Below the pieces are notes generated by a model, which saw only the letters and a list, made by a program, of their open reading frames with translations, was not told the origin of the DNA and searched no databases. From positions 62,001-126,000 of the forward strand of contig CAVSVP010000033.1 of the NCBI GenBank assembly GCA_963731125.1: a stretch of 64,000 nt of DNA, given 5' to 3'. The stretch is from CAVSVP01 sp963731125 (GTDB taxonomy: Bacteria > Pseudomonadota > Gammaproteobacteria > Competibacterales > Competibacteraceae). Position 1 is the stretch's first letter, and every line of letters starts with the position of its first letter. The position numbers and the translations under genes are program-made. Below, piece by piece: positions 9,336 to 17,391 of this stretch.

Positions 9336-10901
9336 CTAACCTTGGTCCGGTGTGGTTTTCAGGCGCAGGTGGGCGCGAATCCGGCGGGACAACGTATCCA
9401 CCATGATGTTCAGGAGTGCAGTGATGACGATCAACACCAGGGCGCGGTCAAAGCGGATATCTGCGAAGGCGCTGTCAACGAAAAAGCCCAGAGTGTGAAT
9501 GCCGAGTATTCCCAGGATAGCCGTTTCCCGCAGGATTACCTCCCAGCGATAGAAAAGGAAAGCGAGAAACTGAGGATAAACCCGCGGTAGAATCTCGTAG
9601 GCATACAAATTAATCCCATGCGGGCTATCGGGACGCAATTGCAGCTCTGCCGTGTAGTGTCCGATTAAGTGACCGATGATGGCCCCGTTATGCAGTGCAA
9701 GAGCGACGATGGCCGGAATCATGGAAGGTCCCCAAAGCTGCAAAAAGACATACGCTAGGATGTACTCGGGCGTCGAACGGACCACCACCAGAAACCCATG
9801 CCCTGTAGTAAGGCCCCAGCGACCGAAGAACTTCGGAGAGATCAGCGGAAAAAACAGCAAGGTTAAGACCCCTGCACCTACCAGGGCGATCATTGTCAGC
9901 AGCACGGTATTGACGATACCGGGAAGCGCCTGAGTCTCTAGCAAGTTCCAGAGCCACTCCGCAAAATTGGCTAACGCCGTTCCATCCAAGTTTTCGGCGG
10001 CGCGTAGTGGTTGAGGTACGATATCCTCGGTGAGAAAACGCAGCACATTGCCCAACTGAATATCGGCGCCTCTCGGCAGTAACAGTACAGCGCACAACAG
10101 ATAAAGGGGGATAAGCCGTTTGCGGACCCACCAGCGGATCGTAGCGATGACGCCATAGAATAGCATCAGCAGGGCCGAGACCTCGGAATAATGCCCCTGC
10201 CGGAAAGCCGATTCCAGATGAAATCCGAGCGTCGGCAAACCTACGAAGCCCAACACCGCACTGGATCGCAGACCGCACTCCAGTCGATAAAGGCTGTAGG
10301 TCTTAAAGTGCGCCCAGGCTTCCGGCAACCGGGCATAGAAGAACGTGGATACGGACCCACTGCCCGTTGGGATGACCCGCAACGGGGCCGGGTTGGTTTC
10401 TTCGAGGATCTCGGCATAAACTTTAGCAATGATGCCGGCGTAGGGAATGGCAATGGCCAAGATGCCGGTCAACGGTGTCAAACCGAACATCTGAAGAAAA
10501 AGAAGTGCCCAGAATAACTCGTGGATGGCGCGCACCAGTGCGCAACCGACACGAACGATCCGGTAATGAAACACCAGGGCCAGGATAAAACCGAAAACAT
10601 TGGCCAGTGAAACGCCGAGCAGCGCAAACGCCAGGGTATTTATCATCGCCTCTAGCAAATGCTCGGTGGCGCTAAAATCAGGCGTGATAAGACCCAGCGC
10701 CAGGCGCCCCATTTCACGCCACGGTTCTAGGGTGGTGATTTCCAGATCCGCAAAGGGCAGACAAACCAGTGCGATGACCACAAAAACCAAGCTGGTTCTC
10801 ACCAGCGGCGAAGGTTGTCGACGGTATTTCAGGCGGTTAGTTCTGGTAAAGAAAGTCGAGATCGGACATCTCCAGACCCGCGGTTGGTTGATCCATGACA
10901 A
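9336..10901 (-). CDS. phnE: PhnE-type ABC permease, two permease units in one chain (probable selenium oxyanion importer)
   Basis: Up to 521 residues with two successive binding-protein-dependent permease domains, about 90-270 and 320-510, each holding several membrane helices and an EAA-like loop (IPYAGIIAKVYAEILEE; ALHNGAIIGHLIGHYTAEL). Double-length PhnE proteins are known for phosphonate/phosphite-type importers. The start is uncertain: the longest frame opens with TTG at 10901, inside phnC and overlapping it by 65 bp; a GTG at 10802 lies after the phnC stop. The gene sits between phnC and selD in one tight operon, so selenate or selenite uptake is more likely than phosphonate uptake. Confidence 0.88.
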   Translation of the reverse strand: MSWINQPRVWRCPISTFFTRTNRLKYRRQPSPLVRTSLVFVVIALVCLPFADLEITTLEPWREMGRLALGLITPDFSATEHLLEAMINTLAFALLGVSLANVFGFILALVFHYRIVRVGCALVRAIHELFWALLFLQMFGLTPLTGILAIAIPYAGIIAKVYAEILEETNPAPLRVIPTGSGSVSTFFYARLPEAWAHFKTYSLYRLECGLRSSAVLGFVGLPTLGFHLESAFRQGHYSEVSALLMLFYGVIATIRWWVRKRLIPLYLLCAVLLLPRGADIQLGNVLRFLTEDIVPQPLRAAENLDGTALANFAEWLWNLLETQALPGIVNTVLLTMIALVGAGVLTLLFFPLISPKFFGRWGLTTGHGFLVVVRSTPEYILAYVFLQLWGPSMIPAIVALALHNGAIIGHLIGHYTAELQLRPDSPHGINLYAYEILPRVYPQFLAFLFYRWEVILRETAILGILGIHTLGFFVDSAFADIRFDRALVLIVITALLNIMVDTLSRRIRAHLRLKTTPDQG

Positions 10902-11496
10902 TGCGCCCCTGCTTTAGACCCACGACCCGGTCGGTATAGGTCAGAGCAAGCCTCACATCGTGCATGGCAATAAGCACCGTTTCGTAGACCGTGTTGATGA
11001 CATTCAGTACGACCCGGGACTGATGATCGTCCACCGACGATACCGGCTCGTCTCCGAAAAAAATCCGGCTGCCCTGGTGAATCGCGCGGGCCACGGCGGT
11101 GCGCTGCTGCTGTCCGCCGGAGAGTTGGCCGACAGGTGAGAACAGCTTATCCTCCCCGAGTTCGAGTCGCTCCAAAACTGCCCGCACGGCATTCACTTCA
11201 CGCTGCAGCGGGCGGATCAAGTTAACCAGGTTGTACCAGGTTCCGTGTTGATGAAGTCGGCCCATATAGACATTGTGAAAGACGGAAAGAAGCTTTACCA
11301 GTCCCAACTCTTGGGGAACCAGGGCGGCGCGAGAACGTTGCTGCAGATAAAACAGCTTGAGCAGCGTCGATTTCCCCGCCCCGCTCTTGCCGACCAGGGC
11401 GACTTTCTCACCCTGATCGATACGCAGTGAAACGTTCTTGAGAACCTCGTGTCCGTCGTAGCGGAGGCTGGCTTCGTGGAGCTTGAAAAGCTGCAT
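10837..11496 (-). CDS. phnC: PhnC-type ABC transporter ATPase
   Basis: A 219-residue nucleotide-binding subunit with Walker A GKSGAGKST (residues about 36-44), signature LSGGQQQRTAVARA, and a Walker B region that reads IFFGDEPVSSVD, close to the PhnC consensus. It is shorter than typical PhnC (about 250 residues). Its ATG overlaps the phnD stop as TGATG, so translation is coupled. It should power the PhnE-like permease at the inner membrane for the ligand bound by the PhnD-like protein. Confidence 0.93.
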   Translation of the reverse strand: MQLFKLHEASLRYDGHEVLKNVSLRIDQGEKVALVGKSGAGKSTLLKLFYLQQRSRAALVPQELGLVKLLSVFHNVYMGRLHQHGTWYNLVNLIRPLQREVNAVRAVLERLELGEDKLFSPVGQLSGGQQQRTAVARAIHQGSRIFFGDEPVSSVDDHQSRVVLNVINTVYETVLIAMHDVRLALTYTDRVVGLKQGRIVMDQPTAGLEMSDLDFLYQN

Positions 11497-12353
11497 CAGT
11501 CGAGAAGGCCAATGGATTTACCAACCTCCAGGATGGGTTCATAGTCCGAGTTGCTGGCAGGCACAAAGCTCTTTCTCGGGAAAGAAGCCAGCAGATCGGG
11601 GTCTTCGAGCGTGAGCAGCGCCTGTTTTACCCGCTCTTTAAAGCCCTCCCCCCAGACCTGATCCACGTCACCGCGGATTGTCCACTGGTAATCCGGATAC
11701 GTCGGCGTTTCCCAAATGACCGAAACCTTGGCGGTGTCGATGTTACCGTCCTTCATCTCATTTTCCCAGACCTTGAAGTTCACCGCACCGACCTCGTAGG
11801 CTCCGGATTGAACCAAGGCGACGGTGCGCGAGTGGTCACCGCTGAAACCAACCCGGCTGAACACCTCGTCGGGAGACTTCTGATAGTGTTTGCGAATGTA
11901 GTACTCTGGCATCAGCCGTCCCGACGTCGAACCTTTGGAACCGAAGGTAAAAGTCTTGTTCTGAATGGCATCGGGAAATTCGGCGCTCTTCTTAAGTCCG
12001 GTGCTGTGATGAGCGATAAAATAGGTCATGAAAGATTGATCCTCATAACCCTGAGCGATGGCTTCGGAGCCTGGAACCAAACTACGGGCCCGCACCCCTG
12101 AGAGGCCACCGAACCAGGCGAGCTGAACCTGATTATTGCGGAAGGCGGTGACTGCTGCAGCGTAGGATTTAACCGGAATGTACTTCACATCGACCCGCAG
12201 CTTATCGGCAAGATAGTCCGCTACCTTATCGAAGCGGCTCCGCAGCCGAGTCTCGTCCTGGTCGGGGATGGCCGTAAAAAAAAAGGTTTCAGCCTGGACG
12301 GCCGCAGTGGGTATCAATAGGAAAGTCAACGCCAAAAGGATTATTCTCGACAT
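11496..12353 (-). CDS. phnD: PhnD-family periplasmic binding protein, putative selenate/selenite-binding
   Basis: 285 residues when started at the ATG at 12353, which places a clean signal peptide (MSRIILLALTFLLIPTAAVQA) at the N terminus; a longer frame begins at 12380. The mature protein is a PhnD-type phosphate/phosphonate-binding-like protein (AIPDQDETRLRSRFDKVADYL; AWFGGLSGVRARSLVPGS; GSKGSTSGRLMPEYY). A clade of PhnD-like proteins encoded beside selD is annotated as putative selenate ABC transporter binding proteins, and the position here, between senA and selD, fits. The ligand is inferred from context, not from binding-site residues. Confidence 0.88.
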   Translation of the reverse strand: MSRIILLALTFLLIPTAAVQAETFFFTAIPDQDETRLRSRFDKVADYLADKLRVDVKYIPVKSYAAAVTAFRNNQVQLAWFGGLSGVRARSLVPGSEAIAQGYEDQSFMTYFIAHHSTGLKKSAEFPDAIQNKTFTFGSKGSTSGRLMPEYYIRKHYQKSPDEVFSRVGFSGDHSRTVALVQSGAYEVGAVNFKVWENEMKDGNIDTAKVSVIWETPTYPDYQWTIRGDVDQVWGEGFKERVKQALLTLEDPDLLASFPRKSFVPASNSDYEPILEVGKSIGLLD

Positions 12354-12414
12354 AGAGAACTCTCTCTCAAGTGGTTGCAATGGTTTTGAAAGGGATTAAT
12401 TATAGATCAAAGGG

Positions 12415-13326
12415 CTAGATCTCGCTTATCTGTCGCCTATTCAGCAAACGCATCAGAATGTCTCGATGCACGGCGCAATAACCGGGCGCCTGTATGGCGA
12501 TGTTGTTTTTCAGTAAGGCATGAGCTTTGGGCAGTGCGTGGTAGGGCAATGCGGGATAGGCGTGGTGTTCCGCATGATAAGTCATGTTCCAGGCGAGCCG
12601 GCGCAGTGGCCATGTGCTCCGGGTGGTGCGAGAGTTCTTGAACATATCCGGCACCAGCGGACAGCCGGTGTGTTCGGCCAGCAAGAACAGACGTAGAACC
12701 GGCTGGCCCAGCAGGGCCGGAACGATCCAGTACCATATGACCATCCAGCTCTGCAAAATAACGGAGACAATCGCCACTGATACATAAATACCGCATAAGG
12801 TCTGCGCTTCCCAGATGATTTTCGATCGGAGATGGCGGGTAATAAAAGGCTCATTAATTTGGCCCAGGGCATGACGAATGGTGGTCCGTATGCGTTCGCT
12901 CCAGTACGGTAAACCGGTCACGTACCAGAGATAGGCGTCGAGCGTGGTTGGCTTGGGAGCGGCGAGCTCCGAGTCTCGATCAGGATGTTGCGTAAACCGA
13001 TGATGGGTCATGTGAAAGGCCCGGAAATAATTGGGCGGCAGTAACACCAGAGCCCCGCAAACCCAGGCCACCGTATCGTTCAGGCGGCGGCTTGCGAACG
13101 CCGTGCGGTGGATGGTCTCATGCAAGGCGGCGAAGAGAAACACCAGTGCCACGCCGTGCAGGAACAGGACTGGTAGCAACCAGCCAGTGCTTCGTGTCGT
13201 GGTTAGCAAAAGCGCAGTGGCCGCCAATATTGCACCATGTCCAGTCAATTGCACGAACCCTTTAGCGTCAGAGCGCTGCATCAGCGTTTTAAGCTGGGTG
13301 CGGTGCAAAGTGGTATCTGGCATCAT
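12415..13326 (-). CDS. Fatty acid desaturase-like diiron membrane protein in the selenium operon
   Basis: About 303 residues. The three histidine boxes of membrane desaturases/hydroxylases are present: HETIHRTAF, HMTHHRF and, near the C terminus, HAEHHAYP. Several hydrophobic segments lie between and around them. These histidines hold a diiron centre that activates O2. The open frame begins at 13398, inside senA; I prefer the ATG pair at 13326/13323, just after the senA stop, with AAGG upstream. Desaturase, beta-carotene hydroxylase or another lipid oxygenase are all possible. It lies between senA and phnD on the same strand with small gaps, so it is co-transcribed with selenium genes. It is not one of the three established senABC genes. 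Confidence 0.85.
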   Translation of the reverse strand: MMPDTTLHRTQLKTLMQRSDAKGFVQLTGHGAILAATALLLTTTRSTGWLLPVLFLHGVALVFLFAALHETIHRTAFASRRLNDTVAWVCGALVLLPPNYFRAFHMTHHRFTQHPDRDSELAAPKPTTLDAYLWYVTGLPYWSERIRTTIRHALGQINEPFITRHLRSKIIWEAQTLCGIYVSVAIVSVILQSWMVIWYWIVPALLGQPVLRLFLLAEHTGCPLVPDMFKNSRTTRSTWPLRRLAWNMTYHAEHHAYPALPYHALPKAHALLKNNIAIQAPGYCAVHRDILMRLLNRRQISEI

Positions 13327-13351
13327 CGATGCCTTATGTCGCACGATTATT

Positions 13352-14677
13352 CTAAATCCCATCATCCAAAGCACAGGTCCGAAAACCCGCAAAGACATCT
13401 CGCCGCATGGGTCCGAAATAGTTGCGGTACATGGCGTTTACCATGCGGCTGCGGCTGGCCCAGGCGCCGCCCCGCAGCACCTTGGTGGCGCCGAATAACG
13501 GCTGCGAATACTCCTGGTAGGCATCAGGCACAAATCCCGAATAAGGCCCAAAAGTGTTGCTGGTCCATTCCCAGACGTTACCCAGCATCTGCCGACAGCC
13601 GAACGCACTGTCGCCTGACGGCAGGGCCGCCACGTCAAGGCAACCCAAGGCGTGGCCATCCAGGTTGGCATGCTGCGATGTCGGCGGCGTATCACCCCAG
13701 GGAAAGCGGCGCTTCCGGGGTGCCAGTTCGCTGCCGTCCTGGGTTGGCTCGCCAGTGGCGGCGACCTCCCATTCCACCTCGCTGGGGAGGCGCCGAGCGG
13801 CCCAACGGCAGTAGGCGTTGGCCTCATACCAGTTGACGTGAATAACCGGCTGGTGAGGTGCTAAAGGGACGGGTTCATGGAAACGGCGAAAGTGCCAAAC
13901 ACCTGCAGCATCCCGCTGCCAGTAAACCGGATGCTCGGCGTTAACGCTGATGCGCCAGCGCCAACCTGCTGCGTCCCAGAACTCGCGGCGCCGATAACCG
14001 CCGGTTTCGGCGAAAGCAGCAAACTCGACGTTGGTCACGCAAGCCCGGGCGATTCTAAACGGCGCCACGGTGACCGGATGCGCCCACTTCTCGTTGTCGA
14101 ACAGAAATGGGGCTTCCGGCGACGAGCCCAGCAGGAAAGTACCGCCGGGAATCTCTACATCACCCAGTAAAGGACCCGCACTGGCATCCGGCGGCAGGTC
14201 CTGGTTTGCCAAAGCGAGCTTCGGTTTGGGATAAGCTAAAGTCTGTCGCGTCCAGAGAAAAGCCTCGTCGTGCATGTCCTCATGGAAGGTGGCGAACTGG
14301 TAAATAAAGCTATCCGCCTCGCTCGCCAGTGGACTGTCCAGCCGTCCGATCAGTGCGTCATGTACTCGCGCCATGTATGCCAGGGTGTCGTCCAATGAGA
14401 GCAGCGGCAAGTCCCAGCGCGTATCGTGAGCTATCTTTATGGAGTCATACAGATCGTCGCCGTTGGCGAGCAACGGCGGATAATGGTAAAGGCGCCGCAA
14501 AATAAAATACTCATAAAACCAGGCGACATGGCCTATCTCCCACAGCATGGGATTAACAATGGCAAGCTTGGGTCCCATCAACTGAGCGTGATCCAGGCCC
14601 TGAAGTAGTTCCAGGGTACGGGAACGAGCATCCTGCAGGATCTCGAATAAGTAGGCAGTGGTTACGCGTGCAGTCAT
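13352..14677 (-). CDS. senA: EgtB-like nonheme iron enzyme, probable selenoneine synthase SenA
   Basis: 441 residues. The N-terminal DinB-like domain provides an iron-binding histidine triad H50 (EIGHVAWF), H132 and H136 (FHEDMHDEA). The C-terminal half is a formylglycine-generating-enzyme-type domain (PGGTFLLGSS, VTNVEFAAFAETGGY, LGNVWEWTSNTFGPY, VLRGGAWASR). This is the EgtB family, which joins a sulfur or selenium donor to hercynine with O2. Alone it could be an ergothioneine EgtB; the divergent senB-type gene and the downstream selD make the selenium paralogue SenA, which uses a selenosugar donor, more likely. It is the first gene of the minus-strand operon. No egtD is present in the window. 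Confidence 0.88.
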   Translation of the reverse strand: MTARVTTAYLFEILQDARSRTLELLQGLDHAQLMGPKLAIVNPMLWEIGHVAWFYEYFILRRLYHYPPLLANGDDLYDSIKIAHDTRWDLPLLSLDDTLAYMARVHDALIGRLDSPLASEADSFIYQFATFHEDMHDEAFLWTRQTLAYPKPKLALANQDLPPDASAGPLLGDVEIPGGTFLLGSSPEAPFLFDNEKWAHPVTVAPFRIARACVTNVEFAAFAETGGYRRREFWDAAGWRWRISVNAEHPVYWQRDAAGVWHFRRFHEPVPLAPHQPVIHVNWYEANAYCRWAARRLPSEVEWEVAATGEPTQDGSELAPRKRRFPWGDTPPTSQHANLDGHALGCLDVAALPSGDSAFGCRQMLGNVWEWTSNTFGPYSGFVPDAYQEYSQPLFGATKVLRGGAWASRSRMVNAMYRNYFGPMRRDVFAGFRTCALDDGI

Positions 14678-14715
14678 GACTTTTAATTAGCAACGTTGGA
14701 ACGATGGAACTATAG
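14678..14715. promoter_or_regulatory. Short divergent intergenic region between senA and senB
   Basis: Only 38 bp separate the two divergent start codons. Two full sigma70 promoters do not fit side by side, so they must overlap each other or reach into the coding ends. The stretch is AT-rich at the senA side (TTTTAATTAG) and holds TTGGAAC and TATAG on the + strand, but I cannot assign boxes firmly. The arrangement points to joint control of both transcripts. Confidence 0.4.
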
Positions 14716-15672
14716 ATGAAGATTAGTCTGATAACGCCCGCAAAGAAACAATCCAAGGCCGGCAACCGTACTACCGCAGTCCGCTGGAGGAAGATTCTGC
14801 AAGATTTGGGGCATCGGGTGCGGGTGGCTGTGGACTATGCGCAAGAGCCTGCGGACCTCATGGTCGCTCTCCATGCCTGGCGCAGCGCGGAGTCTATCAC
14901 GGCGTTTCGGCAACGGTATCCAGATCGCCCACTGATTGTCGCACTGACCGGTACTGATATCTACCGGTTTATCCACAGTCACCCGGAAATCACATTGCGT
15001 TCCATGGAGTTGGCGGATGCCCTGGTGGGATTGCACGCTCTAGTCCACGAAGCCATCCCTGAACGCTTCGGCAGGAAACTTCATGTGATTTATCAATCGG
15101 CACTGCCCCTATCCCAGCCGCGAAACCCATCCAAGCGTCACTTTGATATCTGCGTGATCGGTCATTTGCGGGAGGAGAAAGACCCGTTACGCGCCGCACT
15201 GGCGGTTCGCCATCTACCTCCTGCCGCAAAGGTTAGGGTCATTCAGTTAGGCAAAGCCCACACCGAGGACTGGGCTGAAAAGGCCCGCGCAGAGATGGCT
15301 CAGAACCCTCATTATCACTGGCGTAGCGAGGTGCCTGGGTGGATGGTGCGCAAGGAGTTTGTGAAAACACACCTCATGGTGTTGAGCTCCATTATGGAGG
15401 GCGGTGCCAATGTGATATCGGAGGCCGTGGTGGCCGGAGTGCCGGTGATTGCCTCAAACATCCCGGGTTCTGTGGGGTTGCTGGGGAAGGACTATCCGGG
15501 CTACTACCCGGTGTGCAATACCGCCGCATTAACCGAGCTGTTGCAGCGTGCCGAAACGGAACCGCGTTTTCTAGAGACGTTGGCGGAACATGGCGCGGCG
15601 CGTGCCCATCTATTGACTCCAGAACGAGAGCGGGAAAGCTGGCAACAGCTACTTGCGCGTTTTGTTTGTTGA
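14716..15672 (+). CDS. senB: Glycosyltransferase, probable selenosugar synthase SenB
   Basis: 318 residues of a GT4-like glycosyltransferase: MKISLITPAKKQSKAGNRTT at the N terminus, ALTGTDIY, CVIGHLREEKDP at the start of the second Rossmann domain, and SSIMEGGANVISEAVVAGVP as the sugar-nucleotide-binding E-rich motif. This matches the TIGR04348 glycosyltransferase family, whose characterised member SenB makes a selenosugar from UDP-sugar and selenophosphate. With selenophosphate from the SelD fusion, the product would be the selenium donor for SenA. Divergent from senA. Function rests on family match plus context. Confidence 0.88.
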   Translation: MKISLITPAKKQSKAGNRTTAVRWRKILQDLGHRVRVAVDYAQEPADLMVALHAWRSAESITAFRQRYPDRPLIVALTGTDIYRFIHSHPEITLRSMELADALVGLHALVHEAIPERFGRKLHVIYQSALPLSQPRNPSKRHFDICVIGHLREEKDPLRAALAVRHLPPAAKVRVIQLGKAHTEDWAEKARAEMAQNPHYHWRSEVPGWMVRKEFVKTHLMVLSSIMEGGANVISEAVVAGVPVIASNIPGSVGLLGKDYPGYYPVCNTAALTELLQRAETEPRFLETLAEHGAARAHLLTPERERESWQQLLARFVC

Positions 15673-15761
15673 GCGGCGCTGACACCCCAGCTTAGGCACC
15701 CCCATTAGAGATCTGGAAGTTATTCTCAAGACACGCCGTTAATACATCCCTATAAGCTCGA

Positions 15762-15781
15762 CTGCGGCATCCATGCCGCAG
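15762..15781. promoter_or_regulatory. Perfect 20-bp palindrome upstream of the disulfide reductase gene
   Basis: CTGCGGCATCCATGCCGCAG reads the same on both strands. It lies 90 bp after senB and about 100 bp before the reductase start. No T-run follows on the + strand, so a rho-independent terminator is unlikely; an operator for a dimeric regulator fits better. Function is inference. Confidence 0.4.
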
Positions 15782-15882
15782 ACGGTCTTGGTAACAGCTT
15801 CCAGATCTATAATGAGATGTAGTCTCAGATTTATCACAGTCCCCGTTGTTCCTTTATTAATCCCATTGCAAGAGAAACTACC

Positions 15883-17265
15883 ATGACTCAACACTACAAC
15901 GCTATCATCATTGGCACCGGTCAAGCGGGGCCGTCATTAGCCGCACGCTTGACCCAAGCGGGTATGAAAACAGCCATCATCGAACGCAAACTATTTGGCG
16001 GCACCTGTGTCAACGTCGGCTGCATTCCCACCAAGACCCTGGTCGCCAGCGCCAGGGCTGCGTACATGGCACGCCGGGGCAGCGACTTCGGCGTCATGAT
16101 CGACGCTGGCTCCATTCACATCGATATGCAGCGCATCAAGGCTCGCAAAGACGAGGTTGTGGCGCAATCCCGCAATGGCGTCGCCCAGTGGCTAGAAACC
16201 ATGCCGAACTTGGATATTTACGAAGGCCATGGTCGCTTTGAGAGCCCGCAGACGGTAAGGGTTAACGGTGAACTGCTGGAAGCGGAGAAAATTTTTATCA
16301 ACGTCGGGGCTCGAGCTCGTGTGCCCGACATGCCGGGGTTAAACGAGGTGGATTATCTCACCAACTCCAGCATGATGGAGGTGGATTTTCTTCCCGAGCA
16401 CCTGATTATCGTCGGTGGAAGCTATATCGGGTTGGAGTTCGCCCAAATGTATCGCCGTTTCGGCAGCCGAGTCACCGTGGTAGAAATGGCGGACCGGTTG
16501 ATTAGCCGGGAAGATGAAGACGTTTCCGCTGCCATTCGAGCAATTCTAGAGAACGAGGGGGTGGAGTTTCGGCTCAAGGCTGAGTGCATGACCGCCGCAA
16601 GGCACGGTGATCGGGTGGCCATTGGGGTGGAGTGCGAGGGAGGTCCTCCGGAGATTATCGGTAGTCATCTGCTGTTAGCCGTAGGGCGTTCGCCTAACAC
16701 GGGGGATCTGGGACTGGATAAGGCGGGGATTGATACGGATTCGCGGGGTTACATTCAGGTGGATGATCAGCTTCGCACCAACGTTCCAGGCATCTGGGCT
16801 ATAGGTGAAGTCAACGGTAGGGGAGCTTTTACTCACACCTCTTATAACGACTATGAGATCGTGGCTGCTAACTTGTTCGATAACGATCCACGGCGGGTAA
16901 GCGATCGCATTCTCTGCTATGGCTTGTTTATCGATCCGCCGTTGGGGCGGATCGGCATGAGTGAACGCGAAGTGAGAGTGGCAGGACGCAAGGCATTGCT
17001 GGGCAAAATGATGATGAGCCGGGTGGGCCGTGCCCGGGAGCGGGGGGAGACGCAGGGCTTTATGAAGGTGCTCATCGATGCTGAGAGCCATAAAATTTTG
17101 GGAGCCACCATTTTGGGCATCGGCGGCGATGAGGTGGTGCATTCCCTGCTTGATGTCATGTACGCCGGTGTTTCCTACACCGTTATCCAACGAGCGGTGC
17201 ATATCCATCCGACCGTAACGGAATTGATCCCGACAATGCTGGGCGATTTAAAGCCTTTGGTTTAG
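15883..17265 (+). CDS. FAD-dependent pyridine nucleotide-disulfide oxidoreductase (mercuric reductase/lipoamide dehydrogenase-like)
   Basis: 460 residues of the class I flavoprotein disulfide reductase family. Seen: N-terminal FAD fold (IIIGTGQAGPSLA), redox-active CX4C in GGTCVNVGCIPTK (residues about 43-48), NAD(P)H fold IVGGSYIGLEF, second FAD motif GIWAIGEVNG, and C-terminal dimerisation domain with HIHPTVTELIPT holding the conserved His-Glu. There is no C-terminal vicinal Cys pair, so it is not a canonical MerA, and no 2-oxoacid dehydrogenase genes are near. It lies downstream of senB on the same strand after 210 bp. A role in reducing diselenides or selenium intermediates is possible but is inferred only from position. 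Confidence 0.88.
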   Translation: MTQHYNAIIIGTGQAGPSLAARLTQAGMKTAIIERKLFGGTCVNVGCIPTKTLVASARAAYMARRGSDFGVMIDAGSIHIDMQRIKARKDEVVAQSRNGVAQWLETMPNLDIYEGHGRFESPQTVRVNGELLEAEKIFINVGARARVPDMPGLNEVDYLTNSSMMEVDFLPEHLIIVGGSYIGLEFAQMYRRFGSRVTVVEMADRLISREDEDVSAAIRAILENEGVEFRLKAECMTAARHGDRVAIGVECEGGPPEIIGSHLLLAVGRSPNTGDLGLDKAGIDTDSRGYIQVDDQLRTNVPGIWAIGEVNGRGAFTHTSYNDYEIVAANLFDNDPRRVSDRILCYGLFIDPPLGRIGMSEREVRVAGRKALLGKMMMSRVGRARERGETQGFMKVLIDAESHKILGATILGIGGDEVVHSLLDVMYAGVSYTVIQRAVHIHPTVTELIPTMLGDLKPLV

Positions 17266-17282
17266 CCTGGAGCGTTATTATC

Positions 17283-17384
17283 ATGATAAACGTGCTATCC
17301 GGACGATCTAGGAATGGCCGCATCGGTCGGCTGACTTACCTGGGTTATCCCGTTTTGTTGGTGGTCGTCGTTTTTAGGAACTGA
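17283..17384 (+). pseudogene. Stub of a DUF805-like membrane protein gene
   Basis: A 33-codon frame from ATG at 17283 to TGA at 17382-17384 encodes MINVLSGRSRNGRIGRLTYL and a following hydrophobic run. The GRIGRLTYL stretch before a first membrane helix resembles the start of DUF805 proteins, which are normally over 100 residues. The remainder is absent, and a lipoprotein gene begins 8 bp later, so this is probably a deletion remnant. Confidence 0.45.
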
Positions 17385-17391
17385 AGTATTC

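Noticed and set aside
9336..12353. Phosphonate uptake as function of the PhnCDE-like importer
   Set aside because: No phn lyase or phosphonatase genes are nearby; the operon is made of selenium genes, so a selenium oxyanion is the more likely ligand.
13237..13836. 199-codon + strand frame
   Set aside because: Covers the ends of the desaturase and senA genes on the other strand; rich in Arg, Pro and His, as shadow frames in GC-rich genes are.
13352..14677. Ergothioneine EgtB as first choice
   Set aside because: The fold fits EgtB, but the divergent senB-type glycosyltransferase and downstream selD favour SenA; EgtB remains the alternative.
15883..17265. Mercuric reductase MerA
   Set aside because: No C-terminal vicinal cysteines, no N-terminal heavy-metal domain, and no mer genes around it.
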